Shown in pieces: positions 1 to 5,176 of a DNA stretch of 5,300 bases (position 1 is its first letter; every line of letters begins with the position of its first letter). Source of the stretch: Chloroflexota bacterium (GTDB lineage Bacteria > Chloroflexota > Anaerolineae > Anaerolineales > DRMV01); NCBI GenBank assembly GCA_013153335.1, contig JAADEP010000040.1, forward strand, positions 1 through 5,300, given 5' to 3'. The position numbers were made by a program, and so were the translations under genes. The notes below the pieces were generated by a model, which worked only from the letters and a program-made list of their open reading frames with translations, did not search any database and had not been told where the DNA came from.

Positions 1-321
1 GACCTGCCCGCGGAAATCCAGCAGGCCCTGGCTGCGCTTCTCCAGGCCCTGCAGCCGATGAGCCCGCAAGACCTGCTGGTGCAGCAGGCCCGCGACGCGG
101 TGCGGGCTGTGCGCGCGGGCCGGGCCGATCGGGCCCAGGTCCTGGCCCGCCTGAAGGAGGTCGCAGCCCAAATCCGGGCCCAGGAACCGCCCGATTCGCC
201 CTGGCACGACGCGGCCGGGTTCCTGGACGCGGCCATCGCGCTCCTGGAAGGCCGCGAACCGCCCCCCGTGCCCGAACGGTATCAGGCCGTGTGGCAGAGC
301 CTGAAGGGCGGGGGAGCATAG
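1..321 (+). CDS. 3' end of a helical protein of unknown function (partial)
   Basis: The reading frame is open from the first base of the window to a TAG at 319-321, giving 106 codons of a gene that starts upstream. A Met codon at 58 is internal: the frame is open before it with the same Ala/Leu/Gln-rich helical composition, and no ribosome binding site precedes it. The visible part is almost entirely amphipathic helix (QQALAALLQAL, then ARDAVRAVRAGRADRAQVLARLKEVAAQI). It ends with a proline-rich linker (EPPPVPERY) and a short closing helix. The pattern of helices around a small-residue turn recalls TPR-like or other alpha-solenoid proteins, but no family motif is complete and I do not recognise it. 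No signal for a membrane segment or enzyme active site is visible. The gene is followed by 289 bp of non-coding DNA, so it is probably the last gene of its transcript. Confidence 0.75.
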   Translation, partial: DLPAEIQQALAALLQALQPMSPQDLLVQQARDAVRAVRAGRADRAQVLARLKEVAAQIRAQEPPDSPWHDAAGFLDAAIALLEGREPPPVPERYQAVWQSLKGGGA

Positions 322-334
322 CGAGGAAGATCGG

Positions 335-494
335 GAAGTTTGAGGTTTGAAGCTGGAAGTTGGCGAGAAAAGTTAGCAGTTTGCAGTCGGTAGTCGACAG
401 ATAAGCCAACTACCAATCTCAAACCTCCAACTTCTTGCTACCCGCTACCTGCTTCCCGCTTTCCTGCCGACTACCGACTGCCGACTAACGACTG
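335..494. repeat. Interleaved inverted-repeat element built from short recurring words
   Basis: This non-coding stretch has two halves of opposite strand character: about 335-400 is rich in G, A and T, and about 401-494 is rich in C, T and A. The halves share words on opposite strands. Arm A (335-350) matches the reverse complement of 419-434 at 15 of 16 positions. Arm B (383-400) matches the reverse complement of 464-481 at 17 of 18, including a perfect 14-bp core (383-396 with 468-481). An 8-bp GAAGTTGG at 356-363 pairs with 427-434. The order is A-B-A'-B', so the two long pairings cross and cannot both form as simple nested hairpins. The right end also holds a direct tandem duplication of 14 bp (464-477 and 478-491, 13 of 14 identical). 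Low-complexity intergenic repeats of this style (GTCGGTAGTCGG-like words) occur in several bacterial genomes, but I cannot name a family. There are no transposase remnants or target-site duplications. Confidence 0.75.
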
Positions 495-509
495 TTCGCC
501 CGCCTCCTC

Positions 510-564
510 GTTTACAAAACGTTTACACTTCGATGACGATCTGTTTACATCCCCGGGCTATCAT
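510..564 (+). promoter_or_regulatory. Candidate activator-dependent promoter with 11-bp-phased GTTTACA operator
   Basis: The heptamer GTTTACA occurs exactly at 510-516, 521-527 and 543-549. The starts are 11 and 22 bp apart. The skipped register at 532-538 reads GATGACG, a 4-of-7 match, so the array can be read as four 11-bp units with one degenerate. Nine bases after the last heptamer is TATCAT (559-564), a fair -10 box, and no good -35 hexamer lies 16-18 bp upstream of it. Direct repeats of about 7 bp at 11-bp spacing, replacing the -35 and ending about 10 bp before the -10, are the known geometry of PhoB/PhoP-type (OmpR-family) operators. The TTTACA core resembles the TTAACA-like unit described for Bacillus PhoP. 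That a member of this regulator family binds here is inference. The expected transcript would start near 571 and carry a leader of about 40 nt into the gene at 611. Confidence 0.5.
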
Positions 565-597
565 GAAGCATGCCAAAGGTTTGTCAAGAACCCCCTG

Positions 598-604
598 AGG
601 AGGT
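598..604 (+). promoter_or_regulatory. Ribosome binding site of the YfdX-like gene
   Basis: AGGAGGT lies 6 nt before the ATG at 611, a near-perfect complement to the 16S rRNA 3' end. It fixes that ATG as the start. Confidence 0.9.
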
Positions 605-610
605 GCGAAA

Positions 611-1420
611 ATGGTCCTGCAGAAAATCCGCGAGGTTGCGCGCAAGGTGGAAAGCCGCACGCTGGAAGCCACCCAAAAGCGCGAGGAAGGCAAGCTGGTT
701 CAGGTCGCGACCCAGGTGGTGGAGCGCTTAGGCGCGGCCCTGGCCGCGCTTCGGGAAGGGCAGCTGGACCAGGCCAAGGCGTTGTTGGCCGAGGCGCGGG
801 AGCTGGTGGCGCAATTGCAAGAGACCCACGAGGGCGTGGCCGCGTTGCCCTTCCAGGTGCGGGTGTATCAGGTCGCGTTGGTGAGCGACCCTGAAGTCGC
901 GAAGGACCTGTTGGCCCGGGCGCGGCAGGCGTTGGACGAAGGGAATGTGCCCTTGGCCCGCATTCTGATCAACCGCCTGCGCAATGAAATCGTGGTCGAT
1001 ACGGACCTCATCCCCTTGAACGTGTTGGTCCACACCCTGGACCTGGCCCAAAGCATGTTGGACCGGGGGAACGTGGCGGGCGCCATCAGCGCGCTGGCGC
1101 TGCTCGATACCGCGATCGAGCGTGTCCAGACCATCATCCCGCGGCCGCTCATGGAAGCCTTCTATCTGATCGAAGAGATCCGCAAGCTCGACCCCAAAGA
1201 GGATCAGGCCATCATCTTGGAGCTCATCAAACTGGTACGCCAGAAAGTGGAACTCAGCCAGGTGCTGGGATACTTGCGGGACGAGGACGTGGTCAAGAGC
1301 TTGCTGGAGCAGATCGAGAAGGTCGAGAAGGCCGCGCAACAAGAGCAGGAGCAGGACCAACAGTTGGCCGACCTGCAAGAGGCGTTGGATGCGGCTCGGG
1401 AGAAGGAAAAGGCCCAGTAA
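611..1420 (+). CDS. YfdX-like helical-repeat protein
   Basis: This gene encodes 269 aa, starting at an ATG with an ideal ribosome binding site and ending in TAA. The protein is all-helical and contains three copies of a helix-turn-helix unit of the form xLxxGnxxxAxxxLxxxxxxI. They lie at about residues 45-69 (ALREGQLDQAKALLAEAREL), 107-128 (ALDEGNVPLARILINRLRNE) and 149-170 (MLDRGNVAGAISALALLDTA). Copies two and three are each followed by a TxxIPxPL-like element (DTDLIPLNVLVHT at 130-142, QTIIPRPLMEAF at 173-184). This alternation of 'L-x-x-G-x-x-x-x-A' helices with 'I-P-L-P-L' turns is how I recall the YfdX family. The match is by eye and the function of the family is poorly known; in E. coli yfdX lies in an EvgA-regulated acid-resistance-linked operon. 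Unlike exported YfdX proteins there is no signal peptide: the N-terminus (MVLQKIREVARKVESR) is a charged helix, so a cytoplasmic location is likely. Residues 229-269 are a Glu/Gln/Lys-rich coiled-coil tail. The gene has its own promoter candidate and terminator, so it is probably monocistronic. Confidence 0.85.
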   Translation: MVLQKIREVARKVESRTLEATQKREEGKLVQVATQVVERLGAALAALREGQLDQAKALLAEARELVAQLQETHEGVAALPFQVRVYQVALVSDPEVAKDLLARARQALDEGNVPLARILINRLRNEIVVDTDLIPLNVLVHTLDLAQSMLDRGNVAGAISALALLDTAIERVQTIIPRPLMEAFYLIEEIRKLDPKEDQAIILELIKLVRQKVELSQVLGYLRDEDVVKSLLEQIEKVEKAAQQEQEQDQQLADLQEALDAAREKEKAQ

Positions 1421-1439
1421 CGGGGTCGCTGTGGGAGAA

Positions 1440-1471
1440 GGCCTCGGAGCGAACGCTCCGGGGCCGTTTTT
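1440..1471 (+). terminator. Rho-independent terminator of the YfdX-like gene
   Basis: An 11-bp GC-rich stem (1440-1450 with 1455-1465, one G-T wobble) closes a four-base GAAC loop and is followed by G and then T5 at 1467-1471. It starts 20 nt after the TAA. On the opposite strand the hairpin is followed only by TTCT, so it should work mainly in the + direction. Confidence 0.9.
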
Positions 1472-1473
1472 CG

Positions 1474-2454
1474 TTAAGCCCCGGCCGCGAGCCCCGCGAG
1501 ACCTGCCTCCCATGACACAACCGCGCGGTAGCCCAGCTCGTGCTGGCTGCGCGCGGTGCGATAGCGCCGCGGCAGGGTGAAGAACGCGAGCTCAAACCGC
1601 GTCATGGGGAAGGGTTTGCCCGGCAGCCGCAGGCCGCGCCACAGCCCTTCGGCCAGGCGGGTCCACGCGCGCAGCCCGCGAACCGGGACGCGGCGGGTAG
1701 GCTCGGGCAGCCTGAGCGCGCGCAGAAGGCCCCGGAAGAACGCGCCCAGGGTGTGGTCGTGTTGATCGGTCACGAAATACGCGCGGCGGCCGCGCCCGCG
1801 TTCCAGGGCCAACACCACCGCGTGGGCCGCGTTGACCACATGGGCCGCTTCGATGGGCATGGCCGGGTCCCCCAGCCAGAGGAGGCGCCCGCGCCGCGCC
1901 TGGGTGGCCAGCTCGTCCAGGAACTTGCTCCCCGGGCCCCAGAGGAAGGGCAGGCGCAGGATCACGCTCGCGGTGGGATGGGGCGCCGCGGCCTGAAGAT
2001 AACGCTCGACCGCTTGTTTCGCCCGGCTATACCCCGCGTAGGGATGCCGCGCGAAGCGCGCGTCCTCATCAATGCCCACCAGCGAAGTCACATCCTCGCC
2101 CCAGTGGACCGTTTCGGAGCTGGCGTAGAGAAAACGGCGCACGTTATGCTGCCGCGCGGCCTGGAACAACCGCTGCGTGGCCGTGACGATTTGCTCCCGA
2201 AACAGGGACCACGGGCCCCAGACCTTGACCGGCGCGGCCAGGTGCACGACCGCGTCGTGGCCCGCGAGGGCCGCGAGCCAGGGCTCGGGCTTTTCCAAAC
2301 GGCCCGGGACGACGCGCGCCGCGCCCAAGGCTCGCAGCCGGTGCGGCGAGGTGGGCTCGCCGGCCAAGGCCGTGATGTCGTGCCCCGCAGCCCGCAGGGC
2401 AGCCATCACATACTGCCCCAGAAATCCATCGCCACCGGTGAGAAACACACGCAT
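1474..2454 (-). CDS. Extended SDR-family NAD(P)-dependent epimerase/dehydrogenase
   Basis: This gene encodes 326 aa, typical of an extended short-chain dehydrogenase/reductase. The N-terminus holds the Rossmann nucleotide-binding motif TGGDGFLG (residues 6-13, Gly7-x-x-Gly10-x-x-Gly13), and HLAAP at 71-75 follows strand four. The catalytic elements are ASSE at 111-114 and Tyr142-x-x-x-Lys146 (YSRAK). LRLPFLWGPG (167-175) is the usual substrate-side loop, and YFVTD (226-230) follows the conserved 'AHVVNAAHAV' helix. The C-terminal ending (TLPRRYRTARSQHELGYRAVVSWEAGL) resembles 3-beta-hydroxysteroid dehydrogenase-like and sterol-decarboxylase-like members, in which a 'KA..LGY.P....EGL' tail is common. 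Likely role: cytoplasmic NAD(P)-dependent oxidation, reduction or epimerisation of a sugar-nucleotide, isoprenoid or sterol-like substrate; the exact substrate cannot be read. The ATG at 2452-2454 is preceded by AAGGAGGG. It lies 22 bp after the coiled-coil gene, so the two are probably translated from one mRNA. Confidence 0.93.
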   Translation of the reverse strand: MRVFLTGGDGFLGQYVMAALRAAGHDITALAGEPTSPHRLRALGAARVVPGRLEKPEPWLAALAGHDAVVHLAAPVKVWGPWSLFREQIVTATQRLFQAARQHNVRRFLYASSETVHWGEDVTSLVGIDEDARFARHPYAGYSRAKQAVERYLQAAAPHPTASVILRLPFLWGPGSKFLDELATQARRGRLLWLGDPAMPIEAAHVVNAAHAVVLALERGRGRRAYFVTDQHDHTLGAFFRGLLRALRLPEPTRRVPVRGLRAWTRLAEGLWRGLRLPGKPFPMTRFELAFFTLPRRYRTARSQHELGYRAVVSWEAGLAGLAAGA

Positions 2455-2476
2455 ACGCCCTCCTTCGGGGCGGGGC

Positions 2477-3676
2477 TCAGTGCGTTTGATGTCGAGTTTG
2501 GCCCTGGCCGGTGTCGCGCCCGATCCATACCCCGCCGCTCTCCTCGGCCATGGTTTCCATGCGACGGCAGAACGCGGGCGTTTCGGTGTGCGCGTTCACA
2601 TAAAGGCGTTGGCCATCCGACCATACCACCGCCTGGGCGCCGTCTCCTTCCACCCAGAACCCTTGGTTTTGCCATTGAATGCGATACCCGGGCAAATAGT
2701 GCTGGAGGTATTTTTCGGTCAGATACTCCCGCTGGAAGGTGGGGTCTTGCTCCTGGGCCTCGAAGGCTTGCACCAGGTGCTCCAGCCGGCGGTAGTCGCC
2801 CTGGTGGTACGCGCGCGCCATTTGCGCGAGCGCGGCCTCGGTGCGCGAGAGGCCCTGATATTGGGTTTGGATGCGGCGATAGCGGTGCAAAAGCTGGTGC
2901 CAGCGCTGCCACGCGGCCTGTACGGCCTGTTGGAGCGCATCCGGGTCCTGGATGCTGCGCAGCTCGGTCAGTTCTTGCGCGGTGAGCAAGGGCGTGAGGG
3001 CTTCGATCTGCTGCCGCAGGTCGCGCAGTTTGGCCTGCCGCGCGTCCTCTTCCAGGTCGGCCTGGTTGCGCGCGCCGGCGGGCGCCAGGCCCAAAGCGCG
3101 CCACAGCTGCTCCTGGGCCGCGGCATCCAGCCCGGACAAATCATCCTGCAGCGAAGCGGCGGTGCGGGGCCGACGCGCCGCGCGGCGCTTTTGCCCCAGA
3201 AGTTGCCGGTATTCGTGCACCACCTGGCCCCAGACCTGGTCATAGCCCAGGTCCATCTTTTGGGCCCGCTGGTACAACGCCTGACCTTCCTCACCCAGAT
3301 TTTGGACCAACAGCGCGAGCCGCGCGAGGCGCTGTTCGTATAAACGGCGCAGCGTCTGGTCTTGGGCCAGGACCGCGTGCACCTGGTCTTCGAGCTGGTG
3401 CAATTCCTCGTCGAATTGGTTGACATCGAACGTCTTGTCCCACCGGGTATGCAACAGCTTCTCTTCCATACGCGCGAGGCGCTGCTGCAGCTTGGCCCAT
3501 TGCGCCTGCAGCCTGGCATCGCGAGGTGTTTGCGACGCAAAGAGCTGTTGCAGGCTTTGCATGCGCGCGCGAATTTGATCGACCTGGCGCGCTTCGACCA
3601 CGCTCAGCGCGATCCAAACCGGCAGCCCAATCACGGCTGCGGGCAAGAACAGGAGCTCAATGACGCCCGAACTCAT
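2477..3676 (-). CDS. N-terminally membrane-anchored coiled-coil protein, unknown function
   Basis: This gene encodes 399 aa. The ATG at 3674-3676 has AAGGAG 7 nt upstream, and the stop is TGA. One hydrophobic segment (about residues 6-27, IELLFLPAAVIGLPVWIALSVV) is followed at once by a charged helix (EARQVDQIRARMQ). That suggests an uncleaved anchor with the bulk of the protein in the cytoplasm by the positive-inside rule. Residues about 28-160 and 205-305 are Gln/Arg/Leu/Glu-rich with heptad-like spacing and should form long coiled coils, separated by a basic linker (GQKRRAARRPR at 161-171). The last 90 residues differ. A helix (REYLTEKYLQHYLPG) leads to alternating beta strands (YRIQWQNQGFWVEGD, AQAVVWSDGQRLYVNAHT), then a helix with the only Cys (370) and a short strand (GGVWIG), so a small alpha/beta C-terminal domain is likely. 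I do not recognise the family. It could be a scaffold or envelope-organising protein. It lies between the phosphorylase and the SDR gene, closely linked to the latter. Confidence 0.85.
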   Translation of the reverse strand: MSSGVIELLFLPAAVIGLPVWIALSVVEARQVDQIRARMQSLQQLFASQTPRDARLQAQWAKLQQRLARMEEKLLHTRWDKTFDVNQFDEELHQLEDQVHAVLAQDQTLRRLYEQRLARLALLVQNLGEEGQALYQRAQKMDLGYDQVWGQVVHEYRQLLGQKRRAARRPRTAASLQDDLSGLDAAAQEQLWRALGLAPAGARNQADLEEDARQAKLRDLRQQIEALTPLLTAQELTELRSIQDPDALQQAVQAAWQRWHQLLHRYRRIQTQYQGLSRTEAALAQMARAYHQGDYRRLEHLVQAFEAQEQDPTFQREYLTEKYLQHYLPGYRIQWQNQGFWVEGDGAQAVVWSDGQRLYVNAHTETPAFCRRMETMAEESGGVWIGRDTGQGQTRHQTH

Positions 3677-3772
3677 CCTCTCTCTCCTTCTTTGGGATGT
3701 TTTTCGTTTCTGTTTCGGTCCGAACGCGGATACTTCCCCCGGCGCTCGTGCGGAGCCGGGCCTCGGCCGCGC
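3677..3772 (-). other. Spacer between phosphorylase and coiled-coil gene with a GC hairpin, no clear terminator
   Basis: Right after the phosphorylase stop the - strand can form a 6-bp stem (3755-3760 with 3738-3743, CCCGGC/GCCGGG, loop of 11). No U-run follows, so it is not an intrinsic terminator. It could be an RNA processing or stability element, or chance in GC-rich DNA. Further on there is an 11-base near-palindrome (3714-3724, TTCGG-t-CCGAA) and a purine-rich leader carrying the ribosome binding site. I find no convincing promoter. Confidence 0.35.
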
Positions 3773-5080
3773 TCATTCACCGATGATGCCATAGAAGAGG
3801 GGCAGCGGTTCGACCTGGGTATCGCTCCAGGTGATGGCCGCGAGCAAGGCCTCGCGAGCCTGGGCCAGCTTGGCCGGGTCGTTCGCGTGCACGGTGAACA
3901 GGGGCTGGCCTGGCTGAACCGCGTCGCCGACCTTCGCGTGCACTTCGATGCCGACCGCGTGGTCAATGGGGTCACCTTTCTTCTCCCGGCCCGCGCCGAG
4001 CAGCACCGCGGTTTCGCCCACGCGCCGCGCGTGCACCCCCGCGATGTACCCCCCGCGGGGCGCGGGCACGGTCTCGATGTAACGCGCCCGGGGCAAGCGC
4101 TCGGGCTCGTCAATGGCGCGCACATCGCCTCCCTGGGCCTGCACCATGGCCCGGAACTTCGCCCACGCCTGACCCGACGCGATCACGTCCGCGAGCCGAG
4201 CCCGGCCCGCGTCGACCGAGTCCACCAGGCCCCCTAACCAAAGCATGTACGCGCCCACGGTGAGACAATGCTCGTGAAAATCCCGTGGGCCTTGGTTGTG
4301 GAGCGTCGCGATGGCTTCCTTGACCTCCAACGCGTTCCCGACCGCGTGGCCCAGGGGTTGGTTCATGTCGGCCAGGAGCGCGATCGCGCGCCGGCCGGTT
4401 TGCCGGGCGATATCGACCATGAGGGTAGCCAGCTCTCGGGCCTGGTCCAACGTGCGCATGAACGCGCCAACGCCCACTTTGACGTCAAAGACGATGGCCT
4501 GCGCGCCGGCCGCGATCTTCTTGCTCATGATCGACGACGCGATCAAAGGGATGGACGGCACCGTGCCCGTGACGTCGCGCAGCGCGTAAAGCTTGCCGTC
4601 GGCCGGGGCCAAATCCACCGACTGGCCGGTGAGCACCGCGCCGACCTCGCGCAATTGGCGTTTGAACTCCTCGACCGTCAGATCGGTGCGATACCCCGGG
4701 ATGGACTCGAGCTTATCCAACGTGCCGCCGCTGAAGCCCAGCCCCCGGCCCGACATTTTGCCCACAGGCAGGCCCGCGGCCGCGACCGCGGGCACCACGA
4801 CCAGGGAGGTCTTGTCGCCTACCCCGCCCGTGGAGTGCTTGTCGACCGCGCGCGGCACCACGTCCGAGAGGTCGAGCACGTGGCCCGAGTAAGCCATCAC
4901 CAGGGTGAGGTCCGTGGTTTCGCGCGGGGTCATGCCGTTGAGCAACACGGCCATGGCCCACGCGGCAACCTGATAATCGGGGATCTCGCCCCGGGTGTAG
5001 CCCAAGATGAAATACTCGAGCTCTTCCCGTGTGTGCTCGCCCCGATCCCGCTTCTTGATAATGACATCCACCGCTCGCAT
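3773..5080 (-). CDS. pdp: Pyrimidine-nucleoside phosphorylase (thymidine phosphorylase family)
   Basis: The product is 435 aa, the usual family length. It catalyses phosphorolysis of uridine, deoxyuridine and thymidine to the free base and (deoxy)ribose 1-phosphate in the cytoplasm, as part of pyrimidine salvage and catabolism. The phosphate loop is KHSTGGVGDK (residues 81-90). The family signature is SGRGLGFSGGTLDKLE (110-125). The base-binding residues are Arg168 (YALRD), Ser183 and Lys187 (IASSIMSKK). The C-terminal PYNP domain is visible (HARRVG, GDPIDHAVGIEVHAKVGDAV). These positions coincide with my recollection of Geobacillus/Bacillus PyNP numbering (K81, S83, S110, R168, S183, K187, E255). 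Lys108 sits where, as I recall, E. coli DeoA has Met111, which favours broad pyrimidine-nucleoside over thymidine-only specificity. Start choice: ATG at 5078-5080 has AAGGAGG at 5086-5092, 5 nt away. A frame extension to a TTG at 5096-5098 would bury that ribosome binding site and add six residues. Phe116-Ser117 replace the more common His-Thr in the signature. The name deoA would also be acceptable. Confidence 0.95.
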   Translation of the reverse strand: MRAVDVIIKKRDRGEHTREELEYFILGYTRGEIPDYQVAAWAMAVLLNGMTPRETTDLTLVMAYSGHVLDLSDVVPRAVDKHSTGGVGDKTSLVVVPAVAAAGLPVGKMSGRGLGFSGGTLDKLESIPGYRTDLTVEEFKRQLREVGAVLTGQSVDLAPADGKLYALRDVTGTVPSIPLIASSIMSKKIAAGAQAIVFDVKVGVGAFMRTLDQARELATLMVDIARQTGRRAIALLADMNQPLGHAVGNALEVKEAIATLHNQGPRDFHEHCLTVGAYMLWLGGLVDSVDAGRARLADVIASGQAWAKFRAMVQAQGGDVRAIDEPERLPRARYIETVPAPRGGYIAGVHARRVGETAVLLGAGREKKGDPIDHAVGIEVHAKVGDAVQPGQPLFTVHANDPAKLAQAREALLAAITWSDTQVEPLPLFYGIIGE

Positions 5081-5085
5081 AACGG

Positions 5086-5092
5086 CCTCCTT
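5086..5092 (-). promoter_or_regulatory. Ribosome binding site that decides the phosphorylase start
   Basis: AAGGAGG on the - strand lies 5 nt before the ATG at 5080. The only longer alternative (TTG at 5098) would place this site inside the coding sequence and has no comparable site of its own, so the ATG is preferred. Confidence 0.88.
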
Positions 5093-5101
5093 GCCCAAGG
5101 C

Positions 5102-5130
5102 TTCCCGGGGGCGCCCCTACCCTGGGGGAA
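5102..5130 (-). other. Palindromic segment in the phosphorylase leader
   Basis: The perfect 10-bp palindrome GGGGCGCCCC (5108-5117) lies within outer arms TTCCC (5102-5106) and GGGAA (5126-5130). In the - strand transcript the outer arms could pair about 10 nt upstream of the ribosome binding site. No known riboswitch or leader motif is recognisable. With this base composition, chance is a real alternative. Confidence 0.3.
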
Positions 5131-5165
5131 CCCTGCCCGCGGGGCCAATGACCCCACGGGCAGGG
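5131..5165 (-). terminator. Strong 14-bp hairpin after the molybdenum hydroxylase gene, terminator-like without a U-run
   Basis: Arms 5131-5144 and 5152-5165 pair over 14 positions around a 7-nt loop, beginning 11 nt after the stop codon of the upstream gene. The single non-Watson-Crick position (5140 with 5156) is C-A on the + strand but G-U on the - strand. The stem is therefore unbroken only in the RNA of the genes that are transcribed here. Only two U residues follow, so it is not a classical intrinsic terminator. It may protect the 3' end, attenuate, or partly terminate between the two genes. Confidence 0.6.
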
Positions 5166-5176
5166 ACCAACGTCGG

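Noticed and set aside
383..494. Repeated CGACT/AGTCG words as a possible CRISPR array
   Set aside because: There are no repeat units of CRISPR length separated by unique spacers of constant size; the words are short, degenerate and partly in tandem.
335..494. The inverted repeats as ends of an insertion sequence or MITE
   Set aside because: The arms interleave instead of bounding the element, no target-site duplication is visible and no transposase remnant is present. A mobile origin cannot be excluded but is not supported.
510..549. GTTTACA repeats as replication iterons
   Set aside because: There are only three exact copies directly before a -10 box and gene start, with no DnaA boxes, AT-rich unwinding tract or replication initiator gene nearby. 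An operator fits better.
728..1513. A 261-codon - strand open frame opposite the YfdX-like gene
   Set aside because: The composition is His/Gln/Leu-rich low complexity and it runs through the terminator hairpin. The + strand frame has the ribosome binding site, promoter candidate and helical repeats.
1540..2985. A 481-codon open frame on the + strand across the SDR and coiled-coil genes
   Set aside because: Its translation is Arg/Pro/Gly-rich with no domain and spans two genes with clear motifs and ribosome binding sites on the other strand. GC-rich third positions make such antisense frames common.
2177..3343. A 388-codon + strand open frame opposite the coiled-coil gene
   Set aside because: The - strand product has a membrane segment, heptads, a strong ribosome binding site and operon spacing. 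The + strand frame has none of these.
3738..3760. GC hairpin after the phosphorylase as an intrinsic terminator
   Set aside because: The stem is only 6 bp with an 11-nt loop and no U-run follows on the transcribed strand.
3362..4237. A 291-codon + strand open frame opposite the coiled-coil gene, the spacer and the 3' part of the phosphorylase
   Set aside because: It crosses a gene boundary and lies opposite an unmistakable conserved enzyme.
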